A stretch of 10,032 bases of DNA from NCBI GenBank assembly GCA_013205275.1, contig JABMNG010000184.1, positions 1 to 10,032 of the forward strand, given 5' to 3'. Position numbers and translations under genes: made by a program. Origin of the DNA: Methylophilales bacterium (GTDB lineage: Bacteria > Pseudomonadota > Gammaproteobacteria > Burkholderiales > Methylophilaceae). Below, one piece after another: positions 1-5,414 of the stretch (positions are counted from its first letter, which is position 1; the number at the start of each line of letters is the position of its first letter). Below the pieces are notes generated by a model. The model did no database searches. It saw only the letters and a program-made list of their open reading frames with translations, and was not told the DNA's origin.

Positions 1-74
1 AAAACTTTAATGCACATTACAGAGCGTGCACCAGTGTTATCGGCAACATCTAATCTTGATTGCATTTGTATCAT
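1..74 (-). CDS. rplN: 50S ribosomal protein L14, 5' end (partial)
   Basis: This is the start of L14, the first gene of the spc operon; the window edge cuts it after 24 codons plus two bases. The visible translation begins [20 protein letters not shown] and continues with CIKV, which is the very conserved L14 N-terminus. The ATG at 72-74 is preceded by GGAG with 7 nt spacing, a good ribosome binding site. L14 is a 50S protein that sits at the subunit interface, next to L19 and 16S helix 14 (family knowledge). The gene follows rpsQ after an unusually long 147-bp gap that carries its own promoter. Only the N-terminal 20% is visible, so integrity downstream cannot be judged. Confidence 0.95.
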
Positions 75-110
75 GAATAATCTCCAACTTAATCCGCATT
101 AATCTAATTT

Positions 111-172
111 GGCCTAATACGGCCTACCGCCACGGTCAGTATTGGGGCGCTAGCTATATTATTACGAGCGCC
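111..172 (-). promoter_or_regulatory. GC-rich foldable leader of spc operon
   Basis: This stretch of the rpsQ-rplN gap is clearly richer in G+C than its surroundings and can fold in several ways as minus-strand RNA. A 6-bp stem GGCGCT/AGCGCC (146-151 with 167-172) has a 15-nt loop. A nested element pairs AATAC with GTATT (116-120 with 139-143), possibly with CC/GG outside it (113-114 with 145-146), and holds an inner ACCG/CGGT hairpin (126-129 with 133-136). A GGCC/GGCC hairpin (111-114 with 121-124) would exclude the nested stem. Mutually exclusive stems in a leader of about 100 nt suggest a regulatory RNA, perhaps an r-protein binding site. I do not recognise it as a known family. Confidence 0.45.
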
Positions 173-182
173 AAAAAGAGCA
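173..182 (-). promoter_or_regulatory. boxA-like element before spc operon
   Basis: The minus strand reads TGCTCTTTTT. The first eight bases match the rrn boxA consensus TGCTCTTTAACA, the RNA site bound by NusB-S10 (family knowledge). The last two bases differ. It begins two bases after the -10 box of the spc promoter, so a transcript started there may lack the first few bases of the element, while read-through RNA from rpsQ would carry all of it. It could instead be only the initially transcribed region of the promoter. Confidence 0.45.
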
Positions 183-184
183 GA

Positions 185-213
185 ATTATATGTTAAATAA
201 CAAAATAGCTCAA
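185..213 (-). promoter_or_regulatory. spc operon sigma70 promoter
   Basis: On the minus strand the -35 box is TTGAGC (208-213, 4 of 6 to consensus) and the -10 box is a perfect TATAAT (185-190), with the ideal 17-bp spacer. It starts nine bases downstream of the rpsQ stop codon. The predicted start point is near 178, giving a leader of about 100 nt before rplN. E. coli also has its spc promoter in the rpsQ-rplN gap, which supports the call. Confidence 0.75.
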
Positions 214-221
214 GTACTGAA

Positions 222-491
222 CTAAATAATAATTTGTGCTTTTGAAACGACCTTTGTTACTACCCATGATTTATTCTTTGAAATAGGTTTATGTTCTGTA
301 ATTTCTACTACATCACCTTCACCGATCTCATTTTTTTCGTCATGCGCATGAAACTTATTAGACAGCCTCATCACTTTACCAAGCAATGCATGCATTACTG
401 ACCGCTCAACCAAAACAGTGACGGTCTTGTCCATTTTATTACTTACAACTTTTCCTGTTAATGTTCTTACAACTTTTTGTTTTTCAGTCAT
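222..491 (-). CDS. rpsQ: 30S ribosomal protein S17
   Basis: S17 is a primary-binding 30S protein with an OB fold that contacts the central and 5' domains of 16S rRNA during early assembly (family knowledge). The 89-residue product has the family's usual length. It shows the beta-barrel core from about residue 10 (LTGKVVSNKMDKTVTVLVER) and the conserved C-terminal block GDVVEITEHKPISKNKSW at 59-76. Its ATG (489-491) shares one base with the rpmC stop codon in a TAATG junction and has only a weak GTGAG-type ribosome binding site. It is therefore probably translated by coupling to rpmC. It is the last gene of the S10 operon, ends in TAG, and is followed by the spc promoter region. No unusual residues seen. 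Confidence 0.97.
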   Translation of the reverse strand: MTEKQKVVRTLTGKVVSNKMDKTVTVLVERSVMHALLGKVMRLSNKFHAHDEKNEIGEGDVVEITEHKPISKNKSWVVTKVVSKAQIII

Positions 492-685
492 TATGCTTGG
501 CTCACTTTTTCTGCAAGAATAGTTTTAACTCTTGCGATGTCTTTTTTGATTTTTCCCAGCTGGTCAGTCTTATTTGTTTGCTGCGTCGAAACTTTCATAC
601 GAGCAGTAAATTGAGACTTTCTTAAATCAACCAGTTCATTGCCTAGTTCTTCCGTACTCTTTTTTCTTAGGTCAATAGCTTTCAT
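491..685 (-). CDS. rpmC: 50S ribosomal protein L29
   Basis: L29 is a small helical 50S protein at the tunnel exit, next to L23, where chaperones and targeting factors dock (family knowledge). The 64-residue product is of normal size and almost entirely helical and charged. Visible features are the N-terminal KAIDLRKKSTEEL helix and the C-terminal KIKKDIARVKTILAEK, which matches the family pattern R-x-[IV]-A-R-[IV]-K-T. The ATG at 683-685 follows AAGGAT with a short 4-nt spacing, and that site overlaps the rplP stop codon. It lies between rplP (9-bp gap) and rpsQ (1-nt overlap), as in the standard S10 operon. Sure identification from sequence and order. Confidence 0.96.
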   Translation of the reverse strand: MKAIDLRKKSTEELGNELVDLRKSQFTARMKVSTQQTNKTDQLGKIKKDIARVKTILAEKVSQA

Positions 686-694
686 AGTTATCCT

Positions 695-1111
695 TTATCC
701 ACCAATATGTCGTGTAGCGAATGTCGTAAGAAGTGGTAGCTTAGCTGCAGCCAATCGAAAGGCTTCTCTTGCCTCTACTTCTGTTACACCATCCATCTCA
801 TATAGCATTTTTCCTGGCTGAATTTCAGCAACATAAAATTCAACGCTGCCTTTACCCTTACCCATTCTAACTTCAGCAGGTTTTTTAGTGACTGGCTTAT
901 CTGGAAAAATTCTAATCCAAATACGGCCGCCCCTTTTAATATGCCTTGTCATGACTCGCCTTGCAGCTTCAATTTGTCTGGCTGTAATTCTGCCTCGACC
1001 CACTGCTTTGAGACCAAATTCACCAAAACTGACTTTATTTCCAGTTAAAGCAATACCTGTATTTCTTCCTTTATGTTGCTTTCTAAATTTTTGTCTAGCG
1101 GGTTGTAACAT
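695..1111 (-). CDS. rplP: 50S ribosomal protein L16
   Basis: L16 binds 23S rRNA near the A-site tRNA elbow and the central protuberance and is needed late in 50S assembly and for peptidyl transfer (family knowledge). The 138-residue product has the basic N-terminus MLQPARQKFRKQHKGR, the signature GRGRITARQIEAARR (38-52) and the block RMGKGKGSVEFYVAEIQPGK from residue 82. Arg82 corresponds to the E. coli Arg81 that is hydroxylated by an oxygenase; whether this organism modifies it cannot be seen. The GAGG ribosome binding site lies inside the last codons of rpsC, 7 nt from the ATG. The gap to rpsC is two bases, so the two are likely translationally coupled. Normal length, no defects seen. Confidence 0.97.
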   Translation of the reverse strand: MLQPARQKFRKQHKGRNTGIALTGNKVSFGEFGLKAVGRGRITARQIEAARRVMTRHIKRGGRIWIRIFPDKPVTKKPAEVRMGKGKGSVEFYVAEIQPGKMLYEMDGVTEVEAREAFRLAAAKLPLLTTFATRHIGG

Positions 1112-1113
1112 TT

Positions 1114-1938
1114 TTAAGCCTCATCTTTCTTTAATTCTTCGGTAGCTTCTGCTTCTGGAGCTTTAATTTCTTTAGCTTTTTTAGTTGCAACTTTTACTGG
1201 CTTCTTATCTGCCGGCTCAGCTCTTTTAGTTGCTGCCTTGATTGTTCTTTTTGGTGCAGCATCTGCATCTATTGTCTCTTCTTTTTTAGAGACAAGTACT
1301 TTTGCGGCATCTTCAAATATTTCACCTTTAAAGATCCATACTTTAATACCAATAATTCCGTATGTTGTTTGTGCCCTAGCAGTTCCATAATCAATGTCAG
1401 CTCTTAATGTATGGAGTGGTACTCTTCCTTCTCTGTACCATTCTGACCTTGCAATTTCAATTCCATTAAGGCGGCCTGAGCTCATAATCTTTATACCTTG
1501 CGCTCCAAGTCGCATAGCATTCTGCATTGCTCTTTTCATCGCTCTTCTGAACATCACTCTTTTTTCTAATTGCTGAGCAATGCTTTGTGCAATTAAAGTG
1601 GCATCTATTTCAGGTTTACGAACTTCTTCTATATTTAATTGAACTGGGATACCCATCAGAGCTTGTAAACTAGCTCGTAGTGTCTCAATATCTTCACCTT
1701 TTCTACCAATAACTATGCCTGGTCGGGCAGTGTATATAGTTACTTTTGCATTTTTTGCTGGTCTTTCAATAATAATTTTACTTACGGCTGCATTAACTAA
1801 TTTTTTGTTTAAAAATGCTCTTACCTTAATATCGTTTTGTAATAACGCCGGAAAGTCTTTTGAATTTGCAAACCACTTAGATGACCAGTTTTTAGTTACT
1901 GCTAAACGAAAACCTATTGGATTTATTTTTTGTCCCAT
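1114..1938 (-). CDS. rpsC: 30S ribosomal protein S3 with long charged C-terminal tail
   Basis: S3 lines the mRNA entry channel of the 30S subunit and takes part in the ribosomal helicase activity (family knowledge). The KH domain is visible, with its GRKG loop at 78-81 inside a GIVIGRKGEDIETLR block. Arg131, Arg132 and Lys135 (FRRAMKRA), the residues linked to mRNA unwinding in E. coli, are all present with the same numbering. The C-terminal domain runs to about residue 217. After that comes a low-complexity Lys/Ala/Glu tail of about 57 residues, so the product (274 aa) is some 40 residues longer than E. coli S3 (233 aa). The tail is basic first, with two similar units KAATKRA and KVATKKA, and acidic at the end. 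ATG at 1936-1938 follows AGAGAT; the gap to rplV is 10 bp. Confidence 0.97.
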   Translation of the reverse strand: MGQKINPIGFRLAVTKNWSSKWFANSKDFPALLQNDIKVRAFLNKKLVNAAVSKIIIERPAKNAKVTIYTARPGIVIGRKGEDIETLRASLQALMGIPVQLNIEEVRKPEIDATLIAQSIAQQLEKRVMFRRAMKRAMQNAMRLGAQGIKIMSSGRLNGIEIARSEWYREGRVPLHTLRADIDYGTARAQTTYGIIGIKVWIFKGEIFEDAAKVLVSKKEETIDADAAPKRTIKAATKRAEPADKKPVKVATKKAKEIKAPEAEATEELKKDEA

Positions 1939-1948
1939 AATTATCTCT

Positions 1949-2284
1949 TTAGTTTCCTACAGTCACAGTAATGTGACAGGTTGGTTTCAGTATTTTTCCT
2001 GTTCGACCTTTTGCTCGAGCACGAATGCGTTTTAAAACTGTGCCTTTATCAACATAAATAGTTTTAATTTTTAATTCGTCAATATCAGCGCCATTATTAT
2101 GCTCAGCATTAGCAATTGCTGATTCAACCACTTTTTTAATAATTTCAGCACCTTTCTTTGGGCTAAAATTTAGAATATTTAGGGCATTATCCACTTTTCT
2201 GCCACGAACCATATCAGCAACTAATCTTGCTTTTTGTGGTGAAAGCCTAACACCTCTTAAAATTGCTGAAACTTCGATTGCCAT
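1949..2284 (-). CDS. rplV: 50S ribosomal protein L22
   Basis: L22 is a 50S protein whose long beta-hairpin reaches into the nascent peptide tunnel beside L4, where it affects macrolide action and arrest peptides (family knowledge). The 111-residue product has the globular part with GVRLSPQKARLVADMVRGRKV (11-31) and SAIANAEHNNGADID (55-69). The tunnel hairpin is around residues 80-100 (KGTVLKRIRARAKGRTGKI). The hairpin length matches E. coli, with no insertion or deletion of the kind seen in macrolide-resistant mutants. The ATG follows GGAAGG, which lies inside the final codons of rpsS; the gap between the genes is two bases, implying coupled translation. Confidence 0.97.
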   Translation of the reverse strand: MAIEVSAILRGVRLSPQKARLVADMVRGRKVDNALNILNFSPKKGAEIIKKVVESAIANAEHNNGADIDELKIKTIYVDKGTVLKRIRARAKGRTGKILKPTCHITVTVGN

Positions 2285-2286
2285 AA

Positions 2287-2559
2287 TTATTTCGCCTTCC
2301 TGTCAGCTGTGTGACCTTTAAATGTTCTAGTTAGTGCAAACTCACCTAATTTATGACCGACCATATTGTCAACAATAAGTACTGGGACGTGTTGGCGTCC
2401 GTTGTGTACGGCAATCGTAAGGCCAATAAAATTAGGTAATATCGTTGATCGTCTTGACCATGTTTTAATTGGCTTACGATCTCTTGTTTCAGCTGCTACT
2501 TCCACTTTTTTTGCTAAGTGGGCATCAATGAAGGGTCCTTTTTTAACTGAACGTGACAT
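2287..2559 (-). CDS. rpsS: 30S ribosomal protein S19
   Basis: S19 sits in the 30S head with S13 and contacts the A-site side and intersubunit bridges (family knowledge). The 90-residue product starts MSRSVKKGPFID and carries the family signature IVDNMVGHKLGEFALTRTF at 62-80, followed by KGHTADRKAK. Length is normal. Its ATG (2557-2559) follows AAAGG, which is embedded in the last codons and stop of rplB six bases upstream. It lies between rplB and rplV as expected for the S10 operon. Identification is certain from sequence and order. Confidence 0.97.
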   Translation of the reverse strand: MSRSVKKGPFIDAHLAKKVEVAAETRDRKPIKTWSRRSTILPNFIGLTIAVHNGRQHVPVLIVDNMVGHKLGEFALTRTFKGHTADRKAK

Positions 2560-2565
2560 ATTTAT

Positions 2566-3399
2566 TTACCTTTTATTAGATGGTCGACGGCTGACTCGCA
2601 TATTGTCAGTACGTTTATTATTTCTTGTTCTATAGCCTTTAGTAGGCTGGCCCCATGGGCTTACTGGATGTCTACCGCCTGAAGTTCTTCCTTCACCACC
2701 ACCATGAGGATGGTCTACTGAATTCATCACAACACCCCTAACTGTTGGCCTAACACCTCTCCATCTCATTGCACCAGCTTTGCCGATCGATCTCAAAGAA
2801 TGTTCGTCATTACCTACAGCGCCAAGAGTTGCCTTACAATCTAGATGGACTTTTCTTACTTCACCAGACCTTAATCTAAGTTGAGCATAAGCCCCTTCTT
2901 TAGCAAGGAGTTGGACTGATGTTCCTGCTGACCGAGCCATTTGAGCGCCTTTTCCAGGCCTCAGCTCTATACAGTGTATTGTGCTTCCGACCGGTATGTT
3001 CTTTAACGGCATTGCATTACCAGTTTTAAATGGAGCGTCTATACCACTCAACAACTGCTCACCAGCAGCAACACCCTTAGGTGCAATAATGTAGGTTCTT
3101 TCTCCATCTGCATAACAGAGCAGTGCTAGATGTGCTGAACGATTTGGGTCGTACTCAATTCTTTCTACTGTTGCAGGTATCCCGTCTTTAGTTCTTTTAA
3201 AATCAACTAATCGTATATGCTGCTTATGACCACCACCCTGATGTCTTACTGTGATCCGACCGTGGTGATTTCTACCTGATCCTCTTATCTTTTTTTCTAA
3301 AAGTGGTGCATGTGGCTTACCTTTATGCAAGCCTTCAGTAACGACTTTTTGTAGCCCACGTCTGCCAGGTGAGGTTGGTTTTACTTTTATAATTGCCAT
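2566..3399 (-). CDS. rplB: 50S ribosomal protein L2
   Basis: L2 is one of the most conserved 50S proteins. It is a primary 23S rRNA binder, forms an intersubunit bridge and is needed for peptidyl transferase activity (family knowledge). The 277-residue product has the N-terminal extension with KKIRGSGRNHHGRITVRHQGGGHK (36-59), the OB-fold and SH3-like RNA-binding domains through about residue 200, and the C-terminal loop SVDHPHGGGEGRTSGGRHPVSPWG starting near 227. The DHPHGG motif at 229-234 includes the histidine whose replacement inactivates E. coli ribosomes. The ribosome binding site AAGGAG overlaps the rplW stop codon (TAAGGAG) six bases from the ATG. The gap to rplW is 10 bp and length is normal. 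Confidence 0.98.
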   Translation of the reverse strand: MAIIKVKPTSPGRRGLQKVVTEGLHKGKPHAPLLEKKIRGSGRNHHGRITVRHQGGGHKQHIRLVDFKRTKDGIPATVERIEYDPNRSAHLALLCYADGERTYIIAPKGVAAGEQLLSGIDAPFKTGNAMPLKNIPVGSTIHCIELRPGKGAQMARSAGTSVQLLAKEGAYAQLRLRSGEVRKVHLDCKATLGAVGNDEHSLRSIGKAGAMRWRGVRPTVRGVVMNSVDHPHGGGEGRTSGGRHPVSPWGQPTKGYRTRNNKRTDNMRVSRRPSNKR

Positions 3400-3409
3400 C
3401 TAATTCTCC

Positions 3410-3718
3410 TTATTCACCCGTAAAGTTAATTTCTTGACCGGGCTTTAAGCTGACATAGGCTTTCTTCCAATCACTTCTTCTACCCATAGTTTTACCAGAT
3501 CTCTTTGTTTTTCCGTTTACATTTAACAAATTTACTGCCAAAACTTCCACTTTGAACATTATTTCAATCGCTGTTTTAACATCAGCCTTAGTTGCATCTT
3601 TAGTAACCTTAAAAGTCACTTGATTGTACTTATCAGCAACCATCGTCGCTTTTTCAGTAATTTGAGGTGCTAAGATTGATTGCAGCGTTTTGTCTGTCAT
3701 TTTAATATCTGCACTCAT
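3410..3718 (-). CDS. rplW: 50S ribosomal protein L23
   Basis: L23 lies at the tunnel exit and is the main docking site for trigger factor and the signal recognition particle (family knowledge). The 102-residue product has the docking loop APQITEKA, with Glu22 at the place of E. coli Glu18, and the conserved hairpin KTKRSGKTMGRRSDWKKAYVSLK toward the C-terminus. The ATG at 3716-3718 overlaps the rplD stop by four bases (ATGA), and a strong GAGGAG lies 8 nt upstream inside rplD. A second ATG six codons later (3698-3700) has no ribosome binding site, so the first start is chosen. The short extra N-terminus (MSADIK) is unremarkable. Confidence 0.96.
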   Translation of the reverse strand: MSADIKMTDKTLQSILAPQITEKATMVADKYNQVTFKVTKDATKADVKTAIEIMFKVEVLAVNLLNVNGKTKRSGKTMGRRSDWKKAYVSLKPGQEINFTGE

Positions 3719-4341
3719 CCAAACATCTCCTCAAGTTGTTTTACCGCTTCAGTCGTCGCAATAACCTTTGGGAAGTGCACCAAACTCACTGGATCAGCAA
3801 ACCTCGCCTCGACAACTAATGCATTTGTTAAATTTCTTGATGAAAGGTATAGATTCTCGTCAAAAGTATCGACAAGAATGAGTACGTTTTCAGTAATCCC
3901 CATTAATTTCATCTTCTCAATAAATTGTTTAGTTTTTGGTGTTTCAACTTTAAATTCTTCTATTATTGACAATCTGTCTTGCCTAACTAATTCAGACAAA
4001 ATTGATTTCATTCCAGCACGATATGCTTTTTTATTAATTTTTTGATTGAAATTTTCATCTGGTCTATTTGGGAATGCTCGGCCTCCTCCACGTCTAATCG
4101 GACTAGAAGTCATACCAGCGCGTGCGTTACCTGTACCTTTTTGAGCGTATGGTTTTTTAGTGGTGTGATGTACTTCACCTCTTGTTAATTGGGCTCTTGT
4201 TCCAGACCGACCATTGGTCATGTATGAAGAAACTAACTGATGAATTAGTGCTTCATTGAAGTCTCTTCCAAACGTAGCATCAGATGCTGTAATCGTTTTA
4301 GAGGATAATTTACCTTTTTTATCTAATACTTTAAATTCCAT
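3715..4341 (-). CDS. rplD: 50S ribosomal protein L4
   Basis: L4 is an early 50S assembly protein whose extended loop reaches the narrow part of the peptide tunnel near L22. In E. coli it also represses its own S10 operon at the rpsJ leader (family knowledge). The 208-residue product shows the tunnel loop KKPYAQKGTGNARAGMTSSP (62-81) followed by IRRGGGRAFPNRP. Lys68 aligns with E. coli Lys63, a macrolide-resistance position, and is unchanged. The ATG (4339-4341) shares its first base with the rplC stop (TAATG), and AAGGGTGG within rplC serves as the ribosome binding site. An E. coli-type L4 leader does not fit upstream of rpsJ here, so any L4 feedback would have to act elsewhere. Confidence 0.97.
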   Translation of the reverse strand: MEFKVLDKKGKLSSKTITASDATFGRDFNEALIHQLVSSYMTNGRSGTRAQLTRGEVHHTTKKPYAQKGTGNARAGMTSSPIRRGGGRAFPNRPDENFNQKINKKAYRAGMKSILSELVRQDRLSIIEEFKVETPKTKQFIEKMKLMGITENVLILVDTFDENLYLSSRNLTNALVVEARFADPVSLVHFPKVIATTEAVKQLEEMFG

Positions 4342-4991
4342 TATGCGCCACCCTTCACTTTCACTGCTGGCTTGATCTCAACGTCAGATCCTTTTGACCC
4401 AGGAATAGCACCTTTAATTAAAATTAGGTTTCTTGCAGCATCAATTCGAATAACTTCTAAATTCTGTGTTGTTCTTTGAACGGAACCTAATTGTCCACTC
4501 ATTTTCTTACCAGGAAAAACTCGACCTGGATCTTGACATTGCCCTGTTGAGCCTAATGAGTTATGAGATACGGAGTTACCGTGTGATGCTCTGTTAGATT
4601 TAAAGTGATGTCTTTTTTGTGCGCCCGAGAAGCCTTTACCAATTGTTGTACCAGTCACGTCAACTTTTTGACCTGCTTGGAACAAGTCAACCGTAATTGA
4701 CGATGCAATTGTATGATTAGCTAGTTCGGCCTCTGTAATTCTAAATTCACGAAGTCCGAGCCCTGCTTCAACAGCAGCTTTGGCATAATGACCCTTAACT
4801 GCTTTAGTAAGCGTTTTAGGTTTAGCCTGTCCATAAGCAACTTGAAGGCCTGAATAGCCATCAATTCCTACAGTTTTGATCTGTGTCACGCGGTTTGGAA
4901 CTACCTCGAGAACTGTTACTGGAATGCTTGCGCCTTCATCAGTAAAAATTCGGGTCATTCCGACCTTGCGACCAATAAGCCCTAAGCTCAT
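4341..4991 (-). CDS. rplC: 50S ribosomal protein L3
   Basis: L3 binds the 3' end of 23S rRNA, starts 50S assembly, and sends a long finger to the peptidyl transferase centre (family knowledge). The 216-residue product starts MSLGLIGRKVGMTRIF, has the family signature around FSGAQKRHHFKSNRASHGNS (121-140), and the central finger around GSTGQCQDPGRVFPGKKMSG (147-166). Gln151 aligns with the E. coli glutamine methylated by PrmB; modification here is only inferred. The ATG (4989-4991) follows AAAGGAAAG in an AT-rich, probably unstructured stretch. Unlike most junctions in this block, 93 bp separate it from rpsJ, and that gap has its own promoter and hairpins. It overlaps rplD by one base. Confidence 0.98.
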   Translation of the reverse strand: MSLGLIGRKVGMTRIFTDEGASIPVTVLEVVPNRVTQIKTVGIDGYSGLQVAYGQAKPKTLTKAVKGHYAKAAVEAGLGLREFRITEAELANHTIASSITVDLFQAGQKVDVTGTTIGKGFSGAQKRHHFKSNRASHGNSVSHNSLGSTGQCQDPGRVFPGKKMSGQLGSVQRTTQNLEVIRIDAARNLILIKGAIPGSKGSDVEIKPAVKVKGGA

Positions 4992-5025
4992 GATCTTTCC
5001 TTTATTATTTATTATTAGTTACAAA

Positions 5026-5045
5026 ACTGATTACAATTGATCAGT
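5026..5045 (-). promoter_or_regulatory. Hairpin in rplC leader
   Basis: ACTGAT and ATCAGT form a 6-bp stem (5026-5031 with 5040-5045) around an 8-nt loop in the minus-strand RNA, followed by UUUG. A smaller CTCT/AGAG hairpin lies just before it (5046-5057). Together they fill the 5' part of the predicted rplC leader. The rest up to the ribosome binding site is AT-rich and open. The run of U is too short for a convincing terminator, so a role in stability or regulation is more likely. Confidence 0.4.
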
Positions 5046-5050
5046 CTCTT

Positions 5051-5059
5051 AAAAGAGCG
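5051..5059 (-). promoter_or_regulatory. boxA-like element before rplC
   Basis: The minus strand reads CGCTCTTTT followed by AAGAG. It agrees with the boxA core (C/T)GCTCTTTA in its first eight bases. It lies two bases after the -10 box of the rplC promoter, so only read-through RNA coming from rpsJ is sure to contain all of it. In that RNA its CGCUC can pair with GAGCG at 5073-5077, which would hide it in a hairpin followed by UUUU. Confidence 0.45.
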
Positions 5060-5061
5060 CC

Positions 5062-5090
5062 ATTATATACAACGCTCAGGTTTTTTACAA
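5062..5090 (-). promoter_or_regulatory. Internal sigma70 promoter upstream of rplC
   Basis: The minus strand has TTGTAA (5085-5090, 4 of 6 to consensus) and a perfect TATAAT (5062-5067) with a 17-bp spacer. The -35 box contains the rpsJ stop codon. The predicted start is near 5055, giving a leader of about 64 nt before rplC. This would let the L3-S17 genes be transcribed apart from rpsJ. The classical S10 operon of E. coli has its main promoter before rpsJ, not here. Confidence 0.65.
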
Positions 5091-5393
5091 CTTAATTTCT
5101 ACATCCACACCAGCTGGAAGATCCAATTTCATTAATGCATCCACTGTTTTGTCTGTCGGATCTATAATATCCATCAATCTTTGATGCGTTCGCATCTCAA
5201 ATTGATCTCTTGAGGTTTTATTTACATGCGGAGATCTCAATAAATCAAACCTCTCAATACGCGTTGGTAAAGGAACCGGGCCTTTAACTACCGCGCCGGT
5301 TCTTTTTGCTGTTTCAACAATCTCTTGTGCTGATTGGTCGATTAATTTGTAATCAAATGCTTTTAATCGAATTCTAATTTTCTGACTTGCCAT
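5085..5393 (-). CDS. rpsJ: 30S ribosomal protein S10 / transcription factor NusE
   Basis: S10 is a 30S head protein and, as NusE, pairs with NusB to bind boxA RNA and build the antitermination complex with NusA and NusG (family knowledge). The 102-residue product is one residue shorter than E. coli S10. It has the signature AKRTGAVVKGPVPLPT (29-44), and the long ribosome-binding loop near 46-67 (ERFDLLRSPHVNKTSRDQFE); the remaining core is the NusB-binding part. The ATG (5391-5393) has a good AGAGGAAT ribosome binding site with 7 nt spacing. That site directly abuts a boxA-like CGCTCTTTA and can pair weakly with it, which suggests autoregulation. The gene follows tuf by only 58 bp, too short for the long S10 leader of E. 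coli. Confidence 0.98.
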   Translation of the reverse strand: MASQKIRIRLKAFDYKLIDQSAQEIVETAKRTGAVVKGPVPLPTRIERFDLLRSPHVNKTSRDQFEMRTHQRLMDIIDPTDKTVDALMKLDLPAGVDVEIKL

Positions 5394-5405
5394 GTTTTAT
5401 TCCTC

Positions 5406-5414
5406 TAAAGAGCG
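5406..5414 (-). promoter_or_regulatory. boxA element abutting the rpsJ ribosome binding site
   Basis: The minus strand reads CGCTCTTTA, matching the boxA consensus (rrn TGCTCTTTAACA, lambda CGCTCTTA) at every position of the core, and continues GAGG into the rpsJ ribosome binding site. A 7-bp hairpin lies immediately upstream, giving the same hairpin-then-boxA order as in rrn leaders. CUC and GAG can pair across UUUA, linking boxA to the Shine-Dalgarno. NusB-NusE bound here would probably block translation of rpsJ, as Nus factors do at E. coli suhB. Function is inferred. Confidence 0.6.

Noticed and set aside
639..1145. Plus-strand open frames opposite rpmC, rplP and the rpsC end
   Set aside because: They lie fully over strongly conserved minus-strand genes, lack ribosome binding sites and resemble no family. 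The same applies to the other plus-strand frames at 1394-2035, 2366-2635, 3680-4045, 5387-5644, 5846-6043, 7054-7305 and 8434-8771.
3410..3700. Shorter L23 starting at the second ATG
   Set aside because: There is no Shine-Dalgarno before it, while the first ATG has GAGGAG at 8 nt and the ATGA overlap with rplD.
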